Part shown: positions 9,258-17,925 of the stretch, piece after piece
Layout: each line of letters starts with the position of its first letter
Position numbering within the stretch: position 1 is the stretch's first letter
NCBI GenBank assembly: GCA_008501735.1
Contig: QQUF01000006.1
Location: 1-59,088, forward strand
Source: Calditrichota bacterium
GTDB taxonomy: Bacteria; CLD3
Direction of reading: 5' to 3'
DNA length: 59,088 bases
Notes under the pieces: generated by a model
Database searches by the model: none
What the model was told of the DNA's origin: nothing
The model's input: only the letters and a program-made list of their open reading frames with translations
Translations under genes and position numbers: made by a program

Positions 9258-9295
9258 CGTTTAAAGAATTAATGATTTTATTAATTCTTTAAACG
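9258..9295. repeat. Perfect 16-bp inverted repeat between pntB and galE
   Basis: The arms CGTTTAAAGAATTAAT (9258-9273) and its exact reverse complement (9280-9295) flank a 6-base loop. It lies 25 bp downstream of the pntB stop. It may be an additional hairpin protecting the pnt 3' end or part of a tandem terminator. No T-run follows it directly. Confidence 0.6.
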
Positions 9296-9320
9296 AGAGT
9301 AATTGAGCAATAACGGAAAC

Positions 9321-10712
9321 TTAATTTTCTTTAAGTAAACTAACTAATTCAGTGATACTTTTTTTCGCATCACCAAAAACCATCATTGTTTTTTCGTCAT
9401 AAAATAGTTCGTTATCAACTCCTGCAAATCCAGAGCTTAAACTTCTTTTAAAAATCATCACACTTTTTGCCTTATCAACATTCAAAATCGGCATTCCATA
9501 AAGTGGACTTTGTTTATCGGTTCTTGCTGCAGGGTTAATTACATCATTTGCACCTATCACCAAAACAAGGTCTGTATTTTGGAAATCGTCGTTGATTTCG
9601 TCCAAATCACAAAGCGTGTCGTAAGGAACATTCGCTTCTGCAAGCAAAACATTCATATGACCAGGCATTCTTCCCGCAACAGGATGAATTGCGTAACGGA
9701 CCTTTCCACCTTGCGAACCAATAATACTTGCCATTTCTTGAACAATGTGCTGACCTTGTGCAACAGCAAGTCCGTATCCTGGCACAATGATTATTGATTG
9801 AGCATTCTCTAACATAAGAACTGCATCTTCAGGAGTATAACGAGTAACGTTTCTTTGTTCAGTTGAACCTTGAGCTCCTGAACTTCCACCGGAATCATCA
9901 GTTCCAACTGCTCCAAAAATTACGTTTGCAAGTGAACGATTCATTGCAACACACATAATTTTTGTAAGAATTATTCCTGAAGCTCCGACTAAAGCACCAC
10001 TAATTATCAAAATATTATTTCCAAGTACAAAACCTGTTGTAGCTGCGGCAATTCCAGAATAGGAATTTAAAAGCGAAATTACAACTGGCATATCCGCTCC
10101 ACCAATCGGAATTACAAGTAAAACTCCAAGCAAGGAAGCAATTCCCAAAATTATGAGCAAATCCATTTCTTGAGTTGGGTCAAAAATAAAGTAGCCACTA
10201 AGTCCGATGAAACCAATAAACAAAAGTAAATTTATAATTTGCTGTCCACCAAAAACAACAGGAGCAGAGGTAATAAAACCTTGCAATTTTCCAAAAGCAA
10301 TGAAACTTCCTGTCAATGTCAATGCTCCAATAAAGAGACTTAGAAGCATCGCAACCGAAACATCGTAAGAAAAAATTGCAACCGAATCAGCTCCATAATA
10401 TTCGGCTAAGGCAACGAATGCTGAAGCTCCTCCTCCAAGTCCATTAAAAATCGCAACCATTTGAGGCATAGAAGTCATTTCAACTTTCTTCGCAACAATC
10501 ACACCTATTAAACTTCCAACAACAACTCCAACAATAATGTATTGAAAATCCACAATTCCTTGGTCTAAAAGTGTAACTACAACTGCGATAAGCATTGCAA
10601 TCATTGAAAACTGATTACCTTGTCTCGCTGTTTTTGCCGAACCTAATTTTTTCAAACCAAGAATAAAAAAAATGGAAGCTATTAAATATGCGATTTGAGT
10701 TATAATATTCAT
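9321..10712 (-). CDS. pntB: NAD(P) transhydrogenase subunit beta
   Basis: 463 residues, against about 462 for E. coli PntB. An N-terminal half of about nine hydrophobic segments is the membrane domain II (for example GLGGGASAFVALAEYYG and GGADMPVVISLLNSYSG). It is followed by the NADP(H)-binding domain III with the IIVPGYGLAVAQGQ fingerprint at about residue 308. It couples hydride transfer from NADH to NADP+ with proton movement across the inner membrane, giving NADPH for biosynthesis. It is the last gene of the pntAA-pntAB-pntB operon; only 11 bp separate it from pntAB. Confidence 0.96.
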   Translation of the reverse strand: MNIITQIAYLIASIFFILGLKKLGSAKTARQGNQFSMIAMLIAVVVTLLDQGIVDFQYIIVGVVVGSLIGVIVAKKVEMTSMPQMVAIFNGLGGGASAFVALAEYYGADSVAIFSYDVSVAMLLSLFIGALTLTGSFIAFGKLQGFITSAPVVFGGQQIINLLLFIGFIGLSGYFIFDPTQEMDLLIILGIASLLGVLLVIPIGGADMPVVISLLNSYSGIAAATTGFVLGNNILIISGALVGASGIILTKIMCVAMNRSLANVIFGAVGTDDSGGSSGAQGSTEQRNVTRYTPEDAVLMLENAQSIIIVPGYGLAVAQGQHIVQEMASIIGSQGGKVRYAIHPVAGRMPGHMNVLLAEANVPYDTLCDLDEINDDFQNTDLVLVIGANDVINPAARTDKQSPLYGMPILNVDKAKSVMIFKRSLSSGFAGVDNELFYDEKTMMVFGDAKKSITELVSLLKEN

Positions 10713-10723
10713 TTTTTACTCAA

Positions 10724-11008
10724 TTATTTTTTGTCTTTTTTGAACATTTCTAACATTCTGTCAGTCACCATAAACCCACCGACAACATTAACTGTCGCAA
10801 AAATTACTGCAACAAGCCCTAATGAAGAAGCTAAAACACCTTTTCCAGCTCCAGTACTCAAAATTGCTCCAACAAGTGTGATTCCTGAAATCGCATTCGA
10901 ACCAGACATTAATGGAGTGTGTAAAAGAGGCGGAACTTTTGCAATAACTTCGTTTCCGATAAAAATCGCTAAAACAAAAATGTAAAATGAAATGATTAAA
11001 CCTTCCAT
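10724..11008 (-). CDS. pntAB: NAD(P) transhydrogenase alpha subunit, membrane part (separate polypeptide)
   Basis: 94 residues with three or four hydrophobic helices and the conserved PPLLHTPLMSGSNAISGI motif. It corresponds to the C-terminal membrane segment of the one-piece PntA of E. coli. Here the alpha subunit is split in two, as in many alphaproteobacteria and other phyla. The start codon follows directly after the pntAA stop codon, which indicates coupled translation and one membrane complex with PntAA and PntB. Confidence 0.93.
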   Translation of the reverse strand: MEGLIISFYIFVLAIFIGNEVIAKVPPLLHTPLMSGSNAISGITLVGAILSTGAGKGVLASSLGLVAVIFATVNVVGGFMVTDRMLEMFKKDKK

Positions 11009-12139
11009 TTAAGAATTCTCCTCAAGTGTTTTTTTGACAAAATCATTAACAACTTCGCCATTGTGAGTAATGCAAGATTTCTGTGTTATTTCATCTTCAA
11101 AATCAAAATTGTCTGAACTGAAAAGATGATTTAAAAGAGTAATTATATTTTTTGAATACATTTGGCTCGCATCAACAGGAAGAGTTGCAGGAAGATTTTT
11201 TGCACCGACAACTTTCACACCGTATTTTTCAACAATTTTACCTGCTTCTGTTAGTTCGCAATTTCCACCTTGTTCAGCTGCAATATCAATAATTACGCTT
11301 CCAGGTTTCATTCTTGCAACCATATCTTCTTTAATCAAGATAGGAGCTTTTTTTCCAAAAATCTGAGCTGTGGTTATACAAATATCACTTTTTTCAAGAT
11401 GCTTACCGATGATTTCCATCTCTTTTTTAATAAACGCTTCAGACATTTCTTTTGCGTAACCGCCTTTTGTTTCTGCATCTTCAACGACTTCCATTTCCAC
11501 GAAAACAGCACCAAGACTTTCGACTTGCTCACGAACAACAGGTCTTGTGTCAAATGCTTCAACATTTGCACCAAGTCTTCTTGCAGTTGCAATCGCTTGA
11601 AGTCCAGCAACACCAGCTCCAAGAATTAGGACTTTTGCAGGTGGAATTGTCCCTGCCGCAGTCATTAAGAGCGGAAAAAACTTGCAAAGATGTTGTGCAC
11701 CAATTAAAACAGCTCTGTAACCTGCAATACTTGCCATAGAGCTTAAAGCGTCCATACTTTGGGCACGTGAAATCCTTGGGACAAACTCCATTGCAAAGCT
11801 AGTAACTTTTCTGTCAGCGAACATTTTGGTTTGTTCTTTTCTGACTGTTGGAGCCATAAAGCCAATAAAAATACTGTCTTCTTTGAGCATTTCAATTTCT
11901 TGGTTTTCAGGAGGTTGAACTTTGAGAATCACATCTGATTGTTCGTAAAGTTTTTTAACATCGTCGAAAATTTTTGCACCGGCTTTCTCGTAATCTGCAT
12001 CACTAAAAAATGAGCCTTCTCCAGCACCTTTTTCGATGTAAATTTCGTCGCCTTCTTTTTTAAACTGACGAATTAATTTTGGAACAATCGCTACTCTTGA
12101 TTCTCCTTCTAAAATTTCTTTTGGAATTCCGAATTTCAA
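11009..12139 (-). CDS. pntAA: NAD(P) transhydrogenase alpha subunit, NAD-binding part
   Basis: 376 residues of the AlaDH/PNT family: N-terminal MKFGIPKEILEGESRVAIVP, then the Rossmann fingerprint VLILGAGVAGLQAIATARRLGA near residues 170-190, and VIIDIAAEQGGNCE downstream. It binds NAD(H) on the cytoplasmic side of the transhydrogenase. Length and the absence of membrane segments fit the soluble half of a split alpha subunit. First gene of the operon. The 103-bp gap to pgpA upstream presumably holds the promoter, but no clear box stands out. Confidence 0.95.
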   Translation of the reverse strand: MKFGIPKEILEGESRVAIVPKLIRQFKKEGDEIYIEKGAGEGSFFSDADYEKAGAKIFDDVKKLYEQSDVILKVQPPENQEIEMLKEDSIFIGFMAPTVRKEQTKMFADRKVTSFAMEFVPRISRAQSMDALSSMASIAGYRAVLIGAQHLCKFFPLLMTAAGTIPPAKVLILGAGVAGLQAIATARRLGANVEAFDTRPVVREQVESLGAVFVEMEVVEDAETKGGYAKEMSEAFIKKEMEIIGKHLEKSDICITTAQIFGKKAPILIKEDMVARMKPGSVIIDIAAEQGGNCELTEAGKIVEKYGVKVVGAKNLPATLPVDASQMYSKNIITLLNHLFSSDNFDFEDEITQKSCITHNGEVVNDFVKKTLEENS

Positions 12140-12242
12140 GGTATTTTTACTCCAAGTAAGGATGAGTTAATTTTTTAAATAACAAGTGATTTTAGCAAAA
12201 ATAAAAACAATTTACAAGAACCATTGGAAGAAAATTTTTGAT

Positions 12243-12758
12243 TTAAAAAGGAATGAGAGAATCAATTTTTAAAATTTCGTTTCCTAAAAAATAAAATAAA
12301 ATATGCAAACTCAGATTTGTGTAAACTCCAGCAATAACATCGTCGAGCATAACGCCAAAACCGTTTGGGAACTTTTCAAAATTTCGTATTGGGTAAGGCT
12401 TCCAAATATCAAATAACCTGAAGAGTGCAACACCCAAAGCCCAAAGAAGAAAACTTTTTGGCAAGACAATAACTGAGACCAAAAAACCAACAGCCTCATC
12501 AATTACAATAAATTGCGGGTCTTCGCCGTGAATCTTTTCCAAATTATTTGAAGCCCAAACTCCAATAAAAAAAACCAAAACAGTGATTATTGAAAATGTT
12601 TGAATTGAAAAATTCGGTAAAAAATAGAAAATGAGAAAGGCAAGAATTGTGCCCCAAGTTCCAGGCATTTTTGGGAAAAAGGCAAATTTTGGTATAATTC
12701 CTGAATAGAACCAAGTTGCTATAAAAAAACTAATTTTATCTGTTAAAGTTTTATTCAA
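12243..12758 (-). CDS. pgpA: Phosphatidylglycerophosphatase A
   Basis: 171 residues, the family length. PgpA hallmarks are present: MPGTWGT near the N-terminus, the metal-binding VIDEAVGF, LFRLFDIWKPYPI, and GFGVMLDDVIAGVYTNL. Several hydrophobic helices mark an inner-membrane protein. It removes the phosphate from phosphatidylglycerophosphate, the last step to phosphatidylglycerol. If the chromosome lacks another PGP phosphatase, this gene would make the replicon essential. Neighbours are not lipid genes, so its presence here is not explained by the operon. Confidence 0.93.
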   Translation of the reverse strand: MNKTLTDKISFFIATWFYSGIIPKFAFFPKMPGTWGTILAFLIFYFLPNFSIQTFSIITVLVFFIGVWASNNLEKIHGEDPQFIVIDEAVGFLVSVIVLPKSFLLWALGVALFRLFDIWKPYPIRNFEKFPNGFGVMLDDVIAGVYTNLSLHILFYFLGNEILKIDSLIPF

Positions 12759-12806
12759 TTAAATCTTTCAAGCGTTACAAAGTAAATTTGAAACGCAATT
12801 TTTTTA

Positions 12807-13334
12807 CTATTCTTTGTCAGAAGGAGGAACCCACTCTTTACGTTGATGATTTTCGATTATACGAACAGCTTGAGGTACAACCAAGGAGTTTGGTGGAACA
12901 TCTTTTACAACTACAGCATTTGCACCGATTGAACAATTATCGCCGATTGTAATATCTCCGACAATTTTCGCACCTGCAGCAATGAAAACTCCATTTCCAA
13001 TTTTTGGAGCGTCGTAAGTTCCACTTGAGCCAATTGTTACTTCGTGCATAATTCCAACATCATCACCAAAAGTCGCCTTTTTGTGAATGATGATTGAACT
13101 TGCGTGAATTAGATGAAACCTTTCACCAAACTTCGTATCTCTTGGTAAATGAACTGCTGTAAGGGTAGAAATAAAATGATAACAAAGCCAATAAATTTTG
13201 GTCATTAAACTACGAAAGAGTCCAAAACGAATTGTTTTACACCAATTTCCTAACCGGTAAACCATCATTACCCAAAAGCCTGAATGACTCCATCTTTTGT
13301 AAAGTTTAAAATCTTTTTTGATATTATCGAACAT
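12807..13334 (-). CDS. Serine-acetyltransferase-like hexapeptide O-acetyltransferase
   Basis: 175 residues. An N-terminal helical region (IKKDFKLYKRW...MMVYRLGNW) is followed by left-handed beta-helix hexapeptide repeats such as IGNGVFIAAGAKIVGDITIGDNCSIGANAVVVKDVPPNS, as in CysE/EpsC. The same N-terminal pattern occurs in the EPS-operon acetyltransferase at 42104-42607, so the two look like paralogues. It could acetylate serine for cysteine synthesis or a sugar for the polysaccharide. The paralogy favours the sugar role, but this is unproven. It lies 48 bp upstream of pgpA on the same strand. Confidence 0.82.
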   Translation of the reverse strand: MFDNIKKDFKLYKRWSHSGFWVMMVYRLGNWCKTIRFGLFRSLMTKIYWLCYHFISTLTAVHLPRDTKFGERFHLIHASSIIIHKKATFGDDVGIMHEVTIGSSGTYDAPKIGNGVFIAAGAKIVGDITIGDNCSIGANAVVVKDVPPNSLVVPQAVRIIENHQRKEWVPPSDKE

Positions 13335-13435
13335 TTTTTACTATTTGTTTATTAAGTTTTGACTTAGATATTAATTTATGAATAATCTAAATTCGTTTAT
13401 TTTAAAATTACTTTTCAAAATTTAAAGGTGCAAAA

Positions 13436-13774
13436 ATGGAACTTAGCGAAAAAAAAGCTGGCAAAGTTACAGTTTTAACTTTAGACGGAAGACTAGACGC
13501 ATCTTCTGCAACTGATTTCAAAGATACAATTAAAAGACTAATTGGTAACAATGAAAAATTTCTCGTAATTGATATGAAAGATGTTACTTTTGTTGACAGT
13601 ACTGGGTTAGGTGGCTTAATCTCTTGTTTAAGAAATATCAATAAAGCAAATGGTGAAATCAAAATTTCTTCACTCAGAGATGACGTAAGAGCTATTTTTG
13701 AACTAACTCGCTTACATAGTCTTTTTGAAATTTTCCACGATGAACAAACAGCCGTTGCACATTTTGAAGATTGA
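13436..13774 (+). CDS. STAS-domain anti-sigma-factor antagonist
   Basis: 112 residues, one complete STAS domain of the SpoIIAA/RsbV type. The phosphorylation loop is VDSTGLGG with the candidate Ser/Thr at residues 55-56. A good ribosome binding site, AAAGGTG, precedes the ATG. Such proteins sequester a kinase/anti-sigma factor when unphosphorylated. No RsbW-like kinase or PP2C phosphatase lies in the window, so its partner must be elsewhere. It is one of four STAS domains on this molecule (see 25378 and the fusion at 34289). Confidence 0.9.
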   Translation: MELSEKKAGKVTVLTLDGRLDASSATDFKDTIKRLIGNNEKFLVIDMKDVTFVDSTGLGGLISCLRNINKANGEIKISSLRDDVRAIFELTRLHSLFEIFHDEQTAVAHFED

Positions 13775-13814
13775 TTTTTAATAAATTGAGCCAAGTTTTT
13801 ACTCTTAAAATTTT

Positions 13815-13852
13815 TTAAAAAATGTAGAGACGCAAATTCGTGCATCTCTACA
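13815..13852 (-). terminator. Terminator after glgP
   Basis: In the convergent gap between the STAS gene and glgP, TGTAGAGA (13823-13830) pairs with TCTCTACA (13845-13852). A further 3-bp GCA/TGC pairing inside closes a 6-base loop after one mismatch. On the minus strand six T residues follow the stem at once, so it fits glgP. The plus strand lacks a T-run. Confidence 0.65.
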
Positions 13853-13861
13853 AAACAAATC

Positions 13862-16309
13862 TTAATATTTTTTCAAATTCCAAATCTCGTCAGCGTACTG
13901 TTGAATCGTTCTATCACTTGAAAATTTTCCCATTCGAGCGACATTCAAAATTGCTTTTCTTGCCCATTCCGAAGAATTTACAAAATCTCTTGAAATTTGT
14001 TCTTGTGTTGAACGGTATGATTCAAAATCTGCCAAATGGAAATATTCATCGCCAAAATGTAAAAGTTTGTCGTGAATTGGTAAAAAGATTCCTTCCTCCT
14101 CTTCACAAAAAATATTGTTTTCAATGCTATCCAAAACTCGTTTGATATTTGAATCGTTATTGTAAAAATTCCAAGTGCTATAAGTTCCGTCTTTTAACAT
14201 TTGCTGAACTTCATCAACAACAAGTCCAAAAATATAAATATTTTCATCTCCGACTTCTTCACTGATTTCAACATTTGCACCGTCGAGAGTTCCGACTGTC
14301 AAAGCTCCATTCATTGAAAATTTCATATTTCCAGTTCCCGAAGCCTCTTTTCCCGCAGTAGAAATTTGTTCGCTCAAATCCGCCGCAGGAATTATTGATT
14401 CTGCAAGTGTTACTCTGTAATCAGGAATGAAAGCAACTTTCAGAACATCGCTGACACGAGGATCATTGTTTACTTTTTTGGCAACACTGTTAATTAGCTT
14501 TATAATTAATTTTGCCATAAAATATCCTGGAGCAGCTTTTCCAGCAAAAATAAAAGTTCTTGGAACAGGTAACTTGTAGCCGTCTTCTGTGATTGCAAAA
14601 TAAAGATGAATAACGTGCATAATATTTAGAAGTTGACGTTTATATTCGTGGATTCTTTTAATTTGAACACTAAAAAGTGAATTAGGGTTTACGTCAATTC
14701 TTACAGTTTTTTTAATAATTTTTGCAAGTGCTTCTTTGTTCATTTTCTTGATTTTCAAGAATTTATTCTGAAACCTTTTCTTTTTCGCAAAATCCTCAAG
14801 TTTTCTAAGCTCATCTAAATTTGTAATCCATTTGTCACCTATCGAATCTGTAATTAATTCTGCCAAAAGTGGATTCGATTTCAAAAGCCAACGTCTTTGG
14901 GTTACACCGTTTGTTTTGTTGTTAAATTTTTCAGGTGTAAGTTCATAAAAGTGTGGAACCAAATTAGTTTTTACCAACTCAGAGTGAAGTTCTGCAACTC
15001 CGTTCACTGAATGACTTCCAATAATCGCAAGATTCGCCATTCGGACTTGTTTTGGCTCTCCTTCTTCGATGATTGAAAACTTGGAAAATCTTGCAATATC
15101 ATTCGGATATTTTTCAGAAATTTCCGCCAAATACCTTCTATTAATTTCATAAATAATTTGTAAATGTCGTGGTAAAACTTTTTCAAAAAGTGGAACCGAC
15201 CATCTTTCAAGAGCTTCTGGTAAAAGAGTATGATTTGTGTAACCCATTGTTTTTGTAGTTACTTCCCAAGCAGTTTCCCATTCAATCGTGTATTCGTCAA
15301 CCAAAATTCGCATTAATTCCGCAACAGCGAGAGCTGGGTGAGTGTCATTGAGTTGAATAGCAACTTTCTCGTGAAGGTTTTCAATTTCACTATGCTTTTT
15401 CTCGTAATTTTTTATTGCGTCACGAATAGAACAAGCTACAAAAAAATACTCTTGCATTAATCGAAGCTCTTTTCCAGATTCAATTGAATCTGAAGGATAA
15501 AGTACTTTTGAAATAGTTTCAGAGGTGATTTTTTGTTTTACGGCATCGAAATAATCTCCGTGATTGAAAATTTCCATATCGAAATCCTCTGACGAAACTG
15601 CCGAGTAAAGTCTCAGATGATTAACAGTTCTTCCACCATAACCAACAATTGGCATATCATAAGGAACACCTATTAAAACTTTCCAATTCATCCACATTGG
15701 GTTGTAATTTCCTTCCCTGTCTTGACTATGTTCAATTTCTCCATAAATTGGAACGATTGAAATTTCGTCAGGTCTTTTAATTTGCCAAGGAGTTTCTTCT
15801 CTTAACCAATTGTCTGGTTTTTCTTTTTGGTAGCCATTGTCAATAACTTGTTTGAAAAGTCCATATTCATAATTAATTCCACAACCGTAACCAGGCATTC
15901 CTAAAGTTGCTATTGAATCAAGAAAACAAGCGGCAAGTCTTCCGAGTCCACCATTTCCAAGTGCTGCGTCTCTTTCATAATCCCGAACTTCATCAATATC
16001 AACTCCCATTTCCAACAAAGCATCTTTGCAAAGGTCGTAAATTTCGAGATTGTGTAAATTATTGCCAAGAGAACGCCCCATCAAAAATTCCATAGAAAGA
16101 TAGTAAAGACGTTTTGCATCATTTTCTTCGTAACGCTTTTCTGTTTCCAACATTCTATCGATGATTAATTCACGAGCTGCAAGTGAAACCGCAAGAAAAA
16201 TATCTCTTTTACTTGCAGCTTCCCAATTTTTACCGACTGAATATTTCACCCGTGCTTTTACTGTTTTTTTGAAGTCAGTAATAAATTTTGTATTCGATTT
16301 AATAGTCAT
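13862..16309 (-). CDS. glgP: Glycogen/alpha-glucan phosphorylase
   Basis: 815 residues, the same size as E. coli GlgP. Family landmarks are NGGLGRLAACFLDS near the N-terminus, KRIHEYKRQLLN, and the pyridoxal-phosphate site EASGTGNMKFSMNGALT, with its lysine near residue 661. It releases glucose 1-phosphate from storage glucan; glucose 1-phosphate is also the substrate of RmlA on this molecule. The gene starts 17 bp after the pyrophosphatase stop, so the two are probably co-transcribed. That is sensible because sugar-nucleotide synthesis releases pyrophosphate. No frameshift or truncation is seen. Confidence 0.96.
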   Translation of the reverse strand: MTIKSNTKFITDFKKTVKARVKYSVGKNWEAASKRDIFLAVSLAARELIIDRMLETEKRYEENDAKRLYYLSMEFLMGRSLGNNLHNLEIYDLCKDALLEMGVDIDEVRDYERDAALGNGGLGRLAACFLDSIATLGMPGYGCGINYEYGLFKQVIDNGYQKEKPDNWLREETPWQIKRPDEISIVPIYGEIEHSQDREGNYNPMWMNWKVLIGVPYDMPIVGYGGRTVNHLRLYSAVSSEDFDMEIFNHGDYFDAVKQKITSETISKVLYPSDSIESGKELRLMQEYFFVACSIRDAIKNYEKKHSEIENLHEKVAIQLNDTHPALAVAELMRILVDEYTIEWETAWEVTTKTMGYTNHTLLPEALERWSVPLFEKVLPRHLQIIYEINRRYLAEISEKYPNDIARFSKFSIIEEGEPKQVRMANLAIIGSHSVNGVAELHSELVKTNLVPHFYELTPEKFNNKTNGVTQRRWLLKSNPLLAELITDSIGDKWITNLDELRKLEDFAKKKRFQNKFLKIKKMNKEALAKIIKKTVRIDVNPNSLFSVQIKRIHEYKRQLLNIMHVIHLYFAITEDGYKLPVPRTFIFAGKAAPGYFMAKLIIKLINSVAKKVNNDPRVSDVLKVAFIPDYRVTLAESIIPAADLSEQISTAGKEASGTGNMKFSMNGALTVGTLDGANVEISEEVGDENIYIFGLVVDEVQQMLKDGTYSTWNFYNNDSNIKRVLDSIENNIFCEEEEGIFLPIHDKLLHFGDEYFHLADFESYRSTQEQISRDFVNSSEWARKAILNVARMGKFSSDRTIQQYADEIWNLKKY

Positions 16310-16326
16310 TTCTTCTCCAAAATATT

Positions 16327-17010
16327 TTAGCCTCTTAGAGCTGCGGTTAACATTGATTCTAAATCTCCAAACCTAACTCTATAATCTTCTTGGCTTCTAC
16401 GAATTACTTCGTGAGCCTCTTCAACTCCATAAACCGCTGCGATTTCACAATTTCTTTTTTTATTTCCTGGAATATCCTTGTAAGTCAAAAAATAATGTTT
16501 TAGCCTTTCAATCAAGGAATTAGGACAATCAGAAATATCATTCCATTTTCCATAAACTCCGTCATCTTTTAAGACAGCGATAATTTTGTCGTCAGCTTCC
16601 CCGTCGTCAATCATTCGCATTCCACCAATTGGAACAGCTTGTAACAAAATATCTCCGTGAGAGATTGTTTTTTCAGTCAAAACACAAATATCTAAAGGAT
16701 CTTGGTCTCCTTTGATTCCTGTTCTACCTGTTTTCTCACAACAAAATTCAGCAACTTTTTCAGCACAAAAAGTTTGTGGTACTAAGCCGTAAAGTGTCGG
16801 GCAAATGTTTGAAAATTTTTGAGGTCTGTCAACTGTCAAAATTCCACTGTGTTTATCAATTTCATACTTTACAGTATCAGTTGGAACGATTTCGATGTAA
16901 GTTGTAATTTGTTCTGGCGAGTTTGCACCAATTTGAACTCCGTGCCAAGGATGAGCTTTGAAAAGCAATCCTAGTAATTGCCAAATCGGGTCTGTTTTTT
17001 CATTTTGCAT
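16327..17010 (-). CDS. ppa: Soluble inorganic pyrophosphatase (family I)
   Basis: 227 residues with the family I signature GDQDPLDICVL (Asp at about 102, 104 and 107), which binds the metal-pyrophosphate complex. Further conserved pieces are GGMRMIDDGEADDKIIAVLKDD and LKHYFLTYKD. It hydrolyses pyrophosphate and so pulls nucleotidyltransferase reactions forward. It is longer than the roughly 175-residue E. coli enzyme because of extra N-terminal sequence and a Cys-containing insert near 80-100. It precedes glgP in a probable two-gene operon, with the resolvase gene 54 bp upstream. Confidence 0.93.
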   Translation of the reverse strand: MQNEKTDPIWQLLGLLFKAHPWHGVQIGANSPEQITTYIEIVPTDTVKYEIDKHSGILTVDRPQKFSNICPTLYGLVPQTFCAEKVAEFCCEKTGRTGIKGDQDPLDICVLTEKTISHGDILLQAVPIGGMRMIDDGEADDKIIAVLKDDGVYGKWNDISDCPNSLIERLKHYFLTYKDIPGNKKRNCEIAAVYGVEEAHEVIRRSQEDYRVRFGDLESMLTAALRG

Positions 17011-17064
17011 TTTAAAATCCCACTAATATTTTTTTCTTAAACTAAATAATTTTCTTATTAATTC

Positions 17065-17694
17065 TTATTTTTTTCTAATTTTTTCTTTGATTTTTCTGAC
17101 TCTAATAAAACGATGAAGGTTTTGCCTTGAAGTTCCAATAATTTTTGCAATTGCTTGAATGCTAACTTCTTTCTTCAAAAGTTCTTCTATTGTTTCAGTG
17201 TGAGGATCTAATTTTGATTTTGAGGTTGAGCCTTTAGGTCTTCCAAGTTTAATTCCTTGAGCTTTTTTGGTGGCAAGAGCTTGTTTAGTTCTTTCAGAAA
17301 TCCTTTGCCTTTCTAGGTCGTTGATTGCTGAAAGCATTGGAATCAAAAGTTTTGCCGTAATGCTATCCGCTCCGTTGATCACTAAATTTTCTTTAATCAA
17401 TCTTAATTCAATATCTTTCCGCAGAAGTTCTTGAATTGTTTGAAGAACTTCAATTGTATCTCTTCCCATTCTCGACAACTCGGAAACAACCAAAGTATCA
17501 TTTTCTTGAATTGAGTTTAAAAGTAAAACTAATTGTTTTCTCTCCTTTTTCTCTTTTTGGGTAGAAATAACCTCTTGATAAACATTTGAGGTTTTCAAAT
17601 CAAGACTTTTAGCTTTGCAATAATCTACAATTTCAAAAAGCTGATTACTCAAATTTTGTTTGTCAGTCGAAACTCTAATGTATCCGTAAATCAT
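17065..17694 (-). CDS. Small serine recombinase (resolvase family)
   Basis: 209 residues. The N-terminal catalytic domain starts IYGYIRVSTDKQN with nucleophile Ser9, then has VSELSRMGRDTIEVLQ and the LERQRISERTKQAL arm. A C-terminal helix-turn-helix follows (SIQAIAKIIGTSRQNLHRFI). Size and domain order match Tn3-type resolvases and DNA invertases. On a circular plasmid the simplest role is resolving multimers to monomers. It is divergent from 17926, and the intergenic region carries the repeats expected of a resolution site. Confidence 0.92.
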   Translation of the reverse strand: MIYGYIRVSTDKQNLSNQLFEIVDYCKAKSLDLKTSNVYQEVISTQKEKKERKQLVLLLNSIQENDTLVVSELSRMGRDTIEVLQTIQELLRKDIELRLIKENLVINGADSITAKLLIPMLSAINDLERQRISERTKQALATKKAQGIKLGRPKGSTSKSKLDPHTETIEELLKKEVSIQAIAKIIGTSRQNLHRFIRVRKIKEKIRKK

Positions 17695-17708
17695 AGTTTT
17701 TTTATCTT

Positions 17709-17850
17709 GTAAAATTTAAATCTTAAATTAATATTTATTTTGACGAATAGGTAAAATTTAAATTGCTCTTTTTAGTTTACACAAAGTAAGTCTCAAACGG
17801 TCGTTTTATTTTGACGAAAAGATTTTTTGATTAACATAAAACGACTTACA
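17709..17850. other. Putative res (resolution) site upstream of the resolvase
   Basis: The 231-bp divergent gap contains three repeat pairs. GTAAAATTTAAAT occurs at 17709-17721 and 17751-17763. TATTTTGACGAA occurs at 17736-17747 and 17807-17818. An inverted pair, GTCGTTTTA (17800-17808) and TAAAACGAC (17837-17845), is also present. Spaced direct and inverted copies next to a resolvase gene are typical of a multi-subsite res locus. Subsite borders and the crossover dinucleotide cannot be assigned by eye. Confidence 0.5.
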
Positions 17851-17925
17851 TCAAAAAGTTTTTGTAAATTGTTCTGATAGTTTTTAGCTTTTACCAAAAT
17901 TCTTATCAAATTTAGAGTTAAACCA

